Shown: positions 7,818 to 14,295 of the stretch, piece after piece | Position numbering within the stretch: position 1 is the first letter of the stretch | Layout: the number at the start of each line of letters is the position of its first letter | Origin: Actinomycetota bacterium | GTDB lineage: Bacteria > Actinomycetota > Actinomycetes > S36-B12 > UBA5976 | DNA length: 18,769 bases | Assembly: GCA_009704345.1 (NCBI GenBank) | Contig: WLEH01000003.1 | Coordinates: 1 to 18,769 of the forward strand | Direction of reading: 5' to 3' | Program-made: the position numbers and the translations under genes | The notes under the pieces: model-generated | Told to the model about the DNA's origin: nothing | Databases searched by the model: none | What the model saw: only the letters and a program-made list of their open reading frames with translations

Positions 7818-7861
7818 TTTGGCTTGGCCAAGTAATGAATAACTTTTAACTTAAGGAAATC

Positions 7862-8620
7862 ATGCGCGGAATAGAAGTTGATCTGACCGGAAAAACTGCA
7901 GCAGTAACAGGTGCTGCTAGCGGCATTGGTAAAGCAGTTGCGCAATCACTTGCTCACGCAGGTGCCAAGGTAATCGTAATTGATGTTAATGAAGCTGCCA
8001 CAATTGAAGTCGCTGATGAAATAAATGGCACACCGTTAGTGCTTGATTTATCCGATAGCGCAAAAGTTGAACAGACAAAACTAAATGTTGATATTTTAGT
8101 TAATAACGCCGGACTACAAACTGTTTCTAAAGTTGAAGAATTTGATCCAGATCGATTTGCTTACATTCATCGCGTGATGTTGATTGCACCTTTTCTGTTG
8201 ACTCGCGCTGCAGTTGCGGGGATGTACGAAAAGAAATGGGGCAGATTAATTCATATCTCATCTGCGCATGGCCACCGCGCCTCGCCATTTAAATCAGCGT
8301 ATGTCTCAGCTAAACATGGACTTGAAGGATTCTCAAAAACGATTGCATTAGAAGCAGGTCCATTTGGCGTTACCTCAAACACAATTGCGCCAGCTTATGT
8401 AAGAACGCCGCTGGTAGAAAAACAAATAACTTCGCAAGCTGAAGTGCATGGTATTTCAGAAGCTGAGGTTATTGAAAAAATCATGTTAACCGCGCCAGTA
8501 ATTAAGCGATTAATTGAACCAAATGAAATTGGCGATGTTGCGCTGTTCTTATGCAGTGAGTCAGCTGGCATGATCACTGGCACTTCAATTGTGGTTGATG
8601 GTGGCTGGTTAGCTCGATGA
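7862..8620 (+). CDS. bdhA: D-3-hydroxybutyrate dehydrogenase (SDR family)
   Basis: This NAD-dependent short-chain dehydrogenase would interconvert D-3-hydroxybutyrate and acetoacetate in the cytoplasm. It has 252 residues, with TGAASGIG (16-23) and D41 after the second strand, suiting NAD rather than NADP. All six residues that bind hydroxybutyrate in the Pseudomonas fragi enzyme have counterparts: Q86 (in NNAGLQ), H136, K144, Y147, Q188 and W249 (in DGGWLAR). Catalytic S134, Y147 and K151 are present. The tetrad asparagine is replaced by M106 in HRVMLIAPF, and the helix before NNAG is several residues short; I recall RVM-type sequences in other actinobacterial homologues but cannot verify this here. 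AAGGA lies four bases before the ATG. The gene overlaps the hydrolase by ATGA and is divergent from the importer operon that contains aacS, which would use its product. Confidence 0.88.
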   Translation: MRGIEVDLTGKTAAVTGAASGIGKAVAQSLAHAGAKVIVIDVNEAATIEVADEINGTPLVLDLSDSAKVEQTKLNVDILVNNAGLQTVSKVEEFDPDRFAYIHRVMLIAPFLLTRAAVAGMYEKKWGRLIHISSAHGHRASPFKSAYVSAKHGLEGFSKTIALEAGPFGVTSNTIAPAYVRTPLVEKQITSQAEVHGISEAEVIEKIMLTAPVIKRLIEPNEIGDVALFLCSESAGMITGTSIVVDGGWLAR

Positions 8621-9498
8621 GTTCATTACAACCAACTGCAAAACACCTAGTTAAAGTTAATGGTGGCGAGTTAGCTGTATTTCAATACGGTGAGAAAACT
8701 GATAAATCAATTCTGGCAATTCACGGTATTACTTCTAATCATTTAGCTTGGCAGCATTTTGCCGCGCATGCCGTCAAAAGCGGTTATGTCGTTTATGCGC
8801 CAGATTTAAGAGGTAGAGCAGCGTCTAACAAATTGTCAGCACCATTTGGCATGAAAACTCATGCCGCCGACATGAAAGCTGTGATTGATCAACTTGGATT
8901 GGCTGCGCCAGTTGTAATTGGTCACTCCATGGGTGGCTTTGTCGCGATTGCGCTTAATCACTTTTATCCAAACACCGTAAGCCGAATTGTTCTAATCGAT
9001 GGCGGTTTACCACTTGCATTACCAGCAGGAATGAGTGTGGAACAAGTGTTGCCATTGGTGCTTGGTCCGGCACTAGCCAGACTTGCCATGAAATTTGAAT
9101 CGCAAGCAGCGTATGTCGATTATTGGCGAGCACACCCAGCATTCGCTTCCGGCATTACACCAGAAATGATCAATTACATTCATCATGATTTAGTTGGGGC
9201 TGAACCAGAGTTATCACCTAGTACAAATCCAGCATGTGTCAATGAAGATTCAATTGATTTATGGTCGAGTGATTTAATCAATAATGCATTAATTGAATTA
9301 GATCAAGATGTGATGCTGCTGCGTGCAGTTCGAGGTTTGCAGAATGAACCTACTGGACTTTATCCAGAGGTATTACTTGATGATCTCGCCGCTAAATATC
9401 CAAGAGTGAAAATAACCACAATTGCTGACACTAATCACTATGACATATTGATGAGTGATTATGGCGCCACTGAAGTTGCTAAGTTAACGTCACTTTAG
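8617..9498 (+). CDS. alpha/beta-fold hydrolase, substrate unknown
   Basis: This is a single-domain alpha/beta hydrolase of 293 residues without a signal peptide, so cytoplasmic. The oxyanion HG is at 36-37, the nucleophile elbow GHSMGG at 102-107 gives S104, and the catalytic histidine is H274 in NHYD. The acid is not obvious: the usual position, after LLRAVRG (234-240), has E244 rather than Asp, and D128 in LIDGG is an alternative. A cap of mostly helical sequence fills about 135-225. The start overlaps the bdhA stop by ATGA, so the two are probably co-translated. The context suggests an esterase or lactonase that frees a hydroxy acid, for example from 3-hydroxybutyrate oligomers, but no motif proves that substrate. 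The stop overlaps the convergent DUF1801 gene by TTAG. Confidence 0.82.
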   Translation: MSSLQPTAKHLVKVNGGELAVFQYGEKTDKSILAIHGITSNHLAWQHFAAHAVKSGYVVYAPDLRGRAASNKLSAPFGMKTHAADMKAVIDQLGLAAPVVIGHSMGGFVAIALNHFYPNTVSRIVLIDGGLPLALPAGMSVEQVLPLVLGPALARLAMKFESQAAYVDYWRAHPAFASGITPEMINYIHHDLVGAEPELSPSTNPACVNEDSIDLWSSDLINNALIELDQDVMLLRAVRGLQNEPTGLYPEVLLDDLAAKYPRVKITTIADTNHYDILMSDYGATEVAKLTSL

Positions 9499-10067
9499 TT
9501 GAAGTTAGTTGTTTTATGAGGTTTACCAGATTGGTCATAAGTAATCCAAGTGCCAACTTGTTTACCTAATTTAAATTCACCACTGCGCATTTTGGTACCG
9601 TCTTTGCGGTACCACTGCCATTTTCCATGAAGTTGATTCGACTTGTATTTGCCTTCGGCTTTCAATACGCCGTTGCCATAAAACTCTAAATACTCACCAG
9701 ACTTTTTTGGATAAGAGGAATTGATTTCAGCGATTCGATGTTTAATTATTTTCTTAACTAGAGCAGTTGGGATTTTTTGATCTAGCGGGAACTTGATTGC
9801 TCCTTTGCTAAAATCATACTTCGCCAAATCTTTTGCTAGTGCCTGCGTAATGCTCCCAGAAGATGGAAATATGCTGTTATGTTGTTTAAATCCGTCAAAA
9901 GAAATTAGTCCCACGCCATGGATTTTTATGGTGGCTAAGTTGTAGGAAATGGTTTCAGTTGCAGTGGGAAGCAGAGTTACTAATTGATCGCGTAGTTCCA
10001 AAAGCGTATTTGCTTGAGCTTTGGGTAATCGGGCTAGATGCTTATCGATTGGGGTTTTCGCCACCAC
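9495..10067 (-). CDS. DUF1801 protein with MORN/YwqK-like C-terminal repeats
   Basis: This two-part protein has 190 residues. About 15-115 matches DUF1801 (the YdhG/frataxin-like fold): ATETISYNLATIKIHG, KQHNSIFP, DFSKGAIKFPLDQKIPTALVKKIIKHR. About 123-185 has G-x-W/Y-x-x-Y repeats (GEYLEFYGNGVLKAEGKY, HGKWQWYRKDG, GTWITYDQSG), typical of MORN-variant YwqK modules. DUF1801 proteins are usually 110-150 residues and stop before such a tail. The start is one of two tandem GTG codons (10067 or 10064), with only a weak AGG ahead. No signal peptide is seen. The role is unknown: Bacillus YdhG (Fra) is described as an iron chaperone, but function should not be transferred. It is divergent from nfo across 60 bases (10068-10127). 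Confidence 0.8.
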   Translation of the reverse strand: MVAKTPIDKHLARLPKAQANTLLELRDQLVTLLPTATETISYNLATIKIHGVGLISFDGFKQHNSIFPSSGSITQALAKDLAKYDFSKGAIKFPLDQKIPTALVKKIIKHRIAEINSSYPKKSGEYLEFYGNGVLKAEGKYKSNQLHGKWQWYRKDGTKMRSGEFKLGKQVGTWITYDQSGKPHKTTNFN

Positions 10068-10127
10068 CTAAGCGTAATCAAACTGAGGTTCAAGAAGAAA
10101 CTTCGCCGCTCCCTCTAGGCTAGGCAA

Positions 10128-10910
10128 ATGGTAAAGATTGGCGCCCATGTCTCGCCTGGCAATGTGGTGGCTGAAGCGCAAGCACGCGGCGCAGATATTG
10201 TCCAAGTCTTTTTGGGGAATCCGCAATCTTGGTCGGCACCAACTTTCTCTCATGCTGGCGGTGCTGCTGGCATGAAACAAGCACTTCTTGATGCTGGCAT
10301 TGATGCTTATGTCCACTCACCTTATTTAATTAACATTCCTACTACTAATAACAAGGTGCGAATCCCGTCTCGCAAAGCACTGCAGCAAACTGTTGATGCT
10401 GCCTTTGAAATTGGTGCAAAAGGAGTGGTAGTTCATGGTGGTCATGTGCCAAAAGAAGATGATCCGGAGCTTGGTTTTGCTAACTGGAAAAAAGCGGTTG
10501 ATCAACTAGATATGAAAGTGCCAGTATTTATTGAAAATACTGCTGGTGGTGAACGAGCAATGGCCCGCTATTTAGAAGCAATTGCGAAACTTTGGGATCA
10601 AGTGGGTCATACTGATATTGGTTTTTGTTTTGACACATGTCATGCCTGGGCTGGCGGTATGGATTTAGCTGATGCGGTAGAAAAAATAAAAGCAATCACG
10701 GGTCGAATAGATTTAGTTCACGCAAATGATTCCAAAGATGATGCCGGCTCTGGTCGAGATCGCCATGACAATATTGGTAAGGGCAATATTGATTTAGATT
10801 CACTAATGCACGCTATTAAAGCTGCTAATGCACCAGTTATTACTGAAACACCAGGGGATGCAGACGAACAGGCAGCAGATATTGCACTGCTCCGCGCTCG
10901 TTTAGGTTAA
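10128..10910 (+). CDS. nfo: endonuclease IV (AP endonuclease)
   Basis: This zinc-dependent TIM-barrel enzyme cuts DNA 5' of abasic sites in base excision repair. It has 260 residues, somewhat shorter than the 285 of Escherichia coli. All nine metal ligands can be placed: H63, H103, E136 (in ENTAGG), D169 and H172 (FDTCHAWAGG), H198 (HANDSKDDAG), D211 and H213 (DRHDNIGKGN) and E240. The ATG has AGG at 10117-10119 with 8-base spacing. femX starts two bases after the stop, so it probably leads a three-gene operon with femX and the racemase-like gene. It pairs functionally with the AlkD-like glycosylase elsewhere in the window, whose abasic product it could process. Confidence 0.95.
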   Translation: MVKIGAHVSPGNVVAEAQARGADIVQVFLGNPQSWSAPTFSHAGGAAGMKQALLDAGIDAYVHSPYLINIPTTNNKVRIPSRKALQQTVDAAFEIGAKGVVVHGGHVPKEDDPELGFANWKKAVDQLDMKVPVFIENTAGGERAMARYLEAIAKLWDQVGHTDIGFCFDTCHAWAGGMDLADAVEKIKAITGRIDLVHANDSKDDAGSGRDRHDNIGKGNIDLDSLMHAIKAANAPVITETPGDADEQAADIALLRARLG

Positions 10911-10912
10911 TT

Positions 10913-11992
10913 ATGCAGATCATTCAGCTAACTGAATCTGAATACCAAAGTTATTTAACTACCCAGCCAGACTATTCCTTTTTACAAACTCCAGCTTGGG
11001 GTAGAATTAAAACTGGCTGGAGTTATGAGTTAATTGGATTCAAAAAAACCGAATTAATTGGGGTAGCGCTGGTGCTATATAAATCTGCTCCAATTTTTTC
11101 AAAATACAAACTTGCCTATATTCCAGAAGGACCAATCCTTAACTGGGTTGAATTTGATTCAACTGCGTTAATTGAATTAGGTAAATATCTCAAAGCAAAA
11201 AATTGCTTTCTATTAAAGCTTGGACCAAAAGTACTATTGCACCGATATGGCAACGCCGACCTTAAAGCTGGACTTGCTGATGAGCGTATCAATTCAATTT
11301 CAGAACTTAATCCAATTGAAACCAAACATATCGACCTTAAAGCAAAACTACTGGATCTTGGTTTTAAACAAGAGAGCAGTTCTAGTTTTGGTGATGTGCA
11401 ACCCAGATACACATTTGAAGTTGATCTAACTCGCAGCGAGCAAGATATTTTGGATGATTTTAATCAACAGTGGCGGCGTAATATTAAAAAAGCAAATGCT
11501 GCTGGTGTAACTATTCGGATTGGCAATGTTTCAGATCTAGTAAAATTTCATGAACTTTATCTTGAGACCGCAAAGCGCGATGGTTTTGCGCCGAGATCGC
11601 TTAGTTATTTTGAGAATTACTTAACTCAATTTGGTAAGAGCGCTCGGCTTTACTTAGCTGAACATGACGGCAGAGTTGAAGCTGCCACAATTTGGGTTGC
11701 AGTTGGAGATCGCGCTTGGTATTCCTATGGCGCTTCTAGTACTAGCGGCAGAGAACTACGTCCTAGCAATGCGCTGCAATGGAAGATGATGCAAGACAGC
11801 AAAGCCGCTGGATTTAAGGTCTATGACTTACGTGGCATATCTGCGAGTTTAAGTGCCTCTGATCCGCTAGTTGGGCTGCTTAACTTCAAGCTTGGACTTG
11901 GTGGCACGGCAGTGGAATGGTTGGGCGAGTTTGATTTGGTGCTCAATAAACCAATCGCCACCGCTTACGCTTTGGCGCGGAGGATCAAATGA
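10913..11992 (+). CDS. FemAB/FemX-family peptidoglycan bridge aminoacyltransferase
   Basis: This family uses aminoacyl-tRNA to add amino acids to the stem lysine or diamino acid of lipid II, forming interpeptide bridges at the inner face of the membrane. It has 359 residues with two GNAT-like halves and no long coiled-coil arm, thus nearer to Weissella FemX than to staphylococcal FemA. Recognisable stretches are SFLQTPAWGRIK (23-34), YIPEGPIL, the hinge DFNQQWRRNIKKA, and in the second half VEAATIWVAVGDRAWYSYGASS, ALQWKMMQDSKAAGFKVYDLRGIS and FKLGLGG. It starts two bases after nfo with AGG six bases upstream, and overlaps the racemase-like gene by ATGA. The attached amino acid cannot be read from sequence. 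Confidence 0.87.
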   Translation: MQIIQLTESEYQSYLTTQPDYSFLQTPAWGRIKTGWSYELIGFKKTELIGVALVLYKSAPIFSKYKLAYIPEGPILNWVEFDSTALIELGKYLKAKNCFLLKLGPKVLLHRYGNADLKAGLADERINSISELNPIETKHIDLKAKLLDLGFKQESSSSFGDVQPRYTFEVDLTRSEQDILDDFNQQWRRNIKKANAAGVTIRIGNVSDLVKFHELYLETAKRDGFAPRSLSYFENYLTQFGKSARLYLAEHDGRVEAATIWVAVGDRAWYSYGASSTSGRELRPSNALQWKMMQDSKAAGFKVYDLRGISASLSASDPLVGLLNFKLGLGGTAVEWLGEFDLVLNKPIATAYALARRIK

Positions 11993-12933
11993 GCCTGGTG
12001 CTGCAACTGGATAAAACGAGATGGGAAACTCATTTAACGCAGTTTGCTACCGGCATTAACTTAGTTCCAGTTATTAAAGGCAATGGTTATGGTTTGGGTT
12101 TTCCAAAATTAGTTGTTGAAGTTAACCGATTAGATTTAGATTTAATTGCCGTTGATACGTTTGCCGAAGCCGCTCAACTGCGTCAGATCTGGCAAAAGCA
12201 AATCCTAGTAATGCAGCCAGTTCGAGTAACTGATGACTATTTAGCCGCCAACTTGATTCTCACCGTCGATAATCATTCACCTAAAGTTTCAACTCCAGTT
12301 GTAGTTGAGATCAAAACTAAACTACAAAGATTTGGGGTTGAATTAGAAGATCTTAAGAAATTTGCTGATTACAACATAGTTGGCTATGGCGTTCATTTAC
12401 CAATTGGTGATCACACTAATTTCTCTTTTGCTAAAGCAATTGCCGAAGAGTTACCAGATCAAACTATCTTTGTTAGCCATTTAACGAAATCTGAATTAGC
12501 TCAACTGCCAAATGCAGTGCTGCGTGTTGGGACTAGTTTTTGGTTAGGTGATCGGACTGCGCTAAGCATGTATGGTGAAGTGCTAGAAGTAAGAAAAGTA
12601 TCTGGCAAGCTTGGTTATGGCCAAGTAAAAAATGCAAATGAAATCGCTGTAATTAGTGGTGGCACCAGACATGGCATTGGCATGCGAGCGCCCACCATGC
12701 CAGCTAATACCCGGCAGCGATTAGTTGCACTTGGTCTTGGTTGGTATGAAGCTATGCGAAAAGCAAAGTCACCGTTTTACTTGGGGCGAAAGTCACTCGC
12801 TTTTGCTGATACACCACATATGAACGTTTCACTAGTGCAACTGCCAAAAGGGCATAGTCTTAAAGTTGGCGATAAAGTGTTAGTGCGAGCTCGGTACACG
12901 ACAACTTATCCCGACTTTATTGTTGAGATTTAA
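11989..12933 (+). CDS. divergent, C-terminally short alanine racemase-like PLP protein
   Basis: The N-terminal PLP barrel resembles alanine racemase: VIKGNGYGLG gives the PLP lysine K30 and Y34 (usual KANAYGHG), R114 in QRFG matches the GRLG arginine, H136 matches the THF histidine, and R179 in VLRVG matches the RPG arginine. Y210 in GKLGYG corresponds to the catalytic tyrosine. Other positions differ: the NS pair is L165/T166, the IGYADG tyrosine is T226, the CMD motif reads HMN (277-279), and the protein stops at 314 residues, before the NYE segment of 360-390-residue racemases. It is thus a distinct subfamily with perhaps another substrate. ATGA overlap with the FemX-type gene suggests joint expression and a cell-wall role. 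Confidence 0.75.
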   Translation: MSLVLQLDKTRWETHLTQFATGINLVPVIKGNGYGLGFPKLVVEVNRLDLDLIAVDTFAEAAQLRQIWQKQILVMQPVRVTDDYLAANLILTVDNHSPKVSTPVVVEIKTKLQRFGVELEDLKKFADYNIVGYGVHLPIGDHTNFSFAKAIAEELPDQTIFVSHLTKSELAQLPNAVLRVGTSFWLGDRTALSMYGEVLEVRKVSGKLGYGQVKNANEIAVISGGTRHGIGMRAPTMPANTRQRLVALGLGWYEAMRKAKSPFYLGRKSLAFADTPHMNVSLVQLPKGHSLKVGDKVLVRARYTTTYPDFIVEI

Positions 12934-12941
12934 CTAGTTAA
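12930..12941. repeat. Palindrome spanning two convergent stop codons
   Basis: TTAACTAGTTAA is a perfect 12-bp palindrome that includes both TAA stops of the racemase-like gene and the aminotransferase. GAG (12925-12927) and CTC (12942-12944) flank it, giving a weak hairpin. There is no T-run, so terminator function is doubtful. Confidence 0.35.
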
Positions 12942-14288
12942 CTCGCTTAGCGCTTCATTAAATACATCTTTATGCGCTGCCACGTCTGATTTCTTAGTTT
13001 CAGGACACATTAACGCCATGTTATGAAATGGCGTCATCATGATGCCGCGGTTTATTGTGTAAAGGTGCATGTATTCATCCAGCTGTTCATTGCTAGCTGC
13101 TGCTGCTTCACCACCATTTTTTGGCGCAGGTTTAGTAAATCGATATTCCGTTCTCGCACCTAATTGAGCAACCGACCAGTCCACATCAAATTTATTAATT
13201 GCTTGCTGCACATCATTAGTAAAAATGTTTGCAAGTTCAATCATCTGATTAAACGCAGCAGCAGTAAAGACATGTTCCAACGTGCCGCGCATGGCTGCAA
13301 GTGAAAGCGCATTGCCAGCGAGCGTGCCACCAACTCCGCCCACATCAACTAAATCTGCTTCTTGATGTTTTGCAACTTGATCAGCAATTTCTCTAGTTAT
13401 GCCGTACGCACCACATGGAATACCGCCACCAATGCTTTTGCCTATTGTGATCATGTCTGGACTTAAGTTCATCGCTTTTGTCGCACCACCAGGACCTGCG
13501 CTAAAGGTATGAGTTTCATCATTAATTAAAAGTGTTCCGGTTGCAGTAGTTACTTCCCGTACTTTCGCCAAATAACCCAGTTCAGGGAGCACAATTCCGA
13601 TGTTGGTTAATGCCGGTTCCATTAATACTGCCGCCACATCACCATTAGCTAAGTCGCGCTGCAATGAATCAATATCATTGAATTCAACAACTCTAGTTGT
13701 TGAAGTGGGATCAACTGCCGGAGCCACATTTCCCGGACGAGATCTTGGTTTGCCAGATTGATCTAGCGTTACAAAGGTCTCATCCACACTGCCGTGATAG
13801 CAGTATGAAAAAACCAAAATCTTTGGTCGACCAGTAACTAATCTGGCAATTCGCAGCGCCCAACGATTGGCATCAGTTGCTGAAAGTGTGAATGACCAAA
13901 GGGGCAAGCCAAATCGATTGGTTAAATCATTGCCAACCCATTGTGCATCTTCGGTTGGCAGCATGGTGGTGATGCCACCAAGTTCTGCCATTCGCTTATT
14001 AACTGCCGCAATTGTGGGTTTTGGGGAATGACCTGCCATGGCTCCGGTGTCACCTAATGCAAAATCAATATAAGTGTTGCCATCAATATCAGTTATTGAA
14101 TTCCCATGTGCTTTATCTAAATAAAGCGGAAAGCCACCAGACCATTTATTCATCCAGGTCATTGGAACTTTGCCAAACAGATTATGGGAGTTCTGATACG
14201 CCGAAAAACTTTTTGGATGTAGCGCCAAATAGCTTGCTCGCTCCCGCTCTAATAACTCAGTAAGTTTTGCTTCGGAGATGTTTCGCAT
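12930..14288 (-). CDS. class III PLP aminotransferase (GSAM-like, substrate unknown)
   Basis: This fold-type I, class III aminotransferase has 452 residues. PLP is held by D257 (in INDETHTF) and K284 (in TIGKSIGGGIPCGAYG). Subfamily marks are VPMTWMNKWSGGFPLYLDKA, FALGDTGAMAGHSP, SATDANRWALR and CYHGSVDETF. These resemble proteins often labelled glutamate-1-semialdehyde aminomutase or aspartate aminotransferase family, but the sequence lacks the HemL-type GGVNSPVRAF opening, so I do not call it hemL. It lies seven bases after the PBP gene on the same strand. Its Shine-Dalgarno AGGA, five bases before the ATG, is made from the PBP stop codon. The reaction is unknown; the neighbouring cell-wall genes hint at amino-acid supply but do not prove it. 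Confidence 0.82.
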   Translation of the reverse strand: MRNISEAKLTELLERERASYLALHPKSFSAYQNSHNLFGKVPMTWMNKWSGGFPLYLDKAHGNSITDIDGNTYIDFALGDTGAMAGHSPKPTIAAVNKRMAELGGITTMLPTEDAQWVGNDLTNRFGLPLWSFTLSATDANRWALRIARLVTGRPKILVFSYCYHGSVDETFVTLDQSGKPRSRPGNVAPAVDPTSTTRVVEFNDIDSLQRDLANGDVAAVLMEPALTNIGIVLPELGYLAKVREVTTATGTLLINDETHTFSAGPGGATKAMNLSPDMITIGKSIGGGIPCGAYGITREIADQVAKHQEADLVDVGGVGGTLAGNALSLAAMRGTLEHVFTAAAFNQMIELANIFTNDVQQAINKFDVDWSVAQLGARTEYRFTKPAPKNGGEAAAASNEQLDEYMHLYTINRGIMMTPFHNMALMCPETKKSDVAAHKDVFNEALSELTS

Positions 14289-14295
14289 GATATTC

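Noticed and set aside
10092..10104. GAAG-AAA-CTTC as a LexA/SOS box before nfo
   Set aside because: Actinobacterial SOS boxes follow GAAC-N4-GTTC; this short repeat does not match.
10068..10320. Two overlapping minus-strand reading frames opposite the nfo start
   Set aside because: They lie over the nfo 5' end, have no family features, and are shadows of it.
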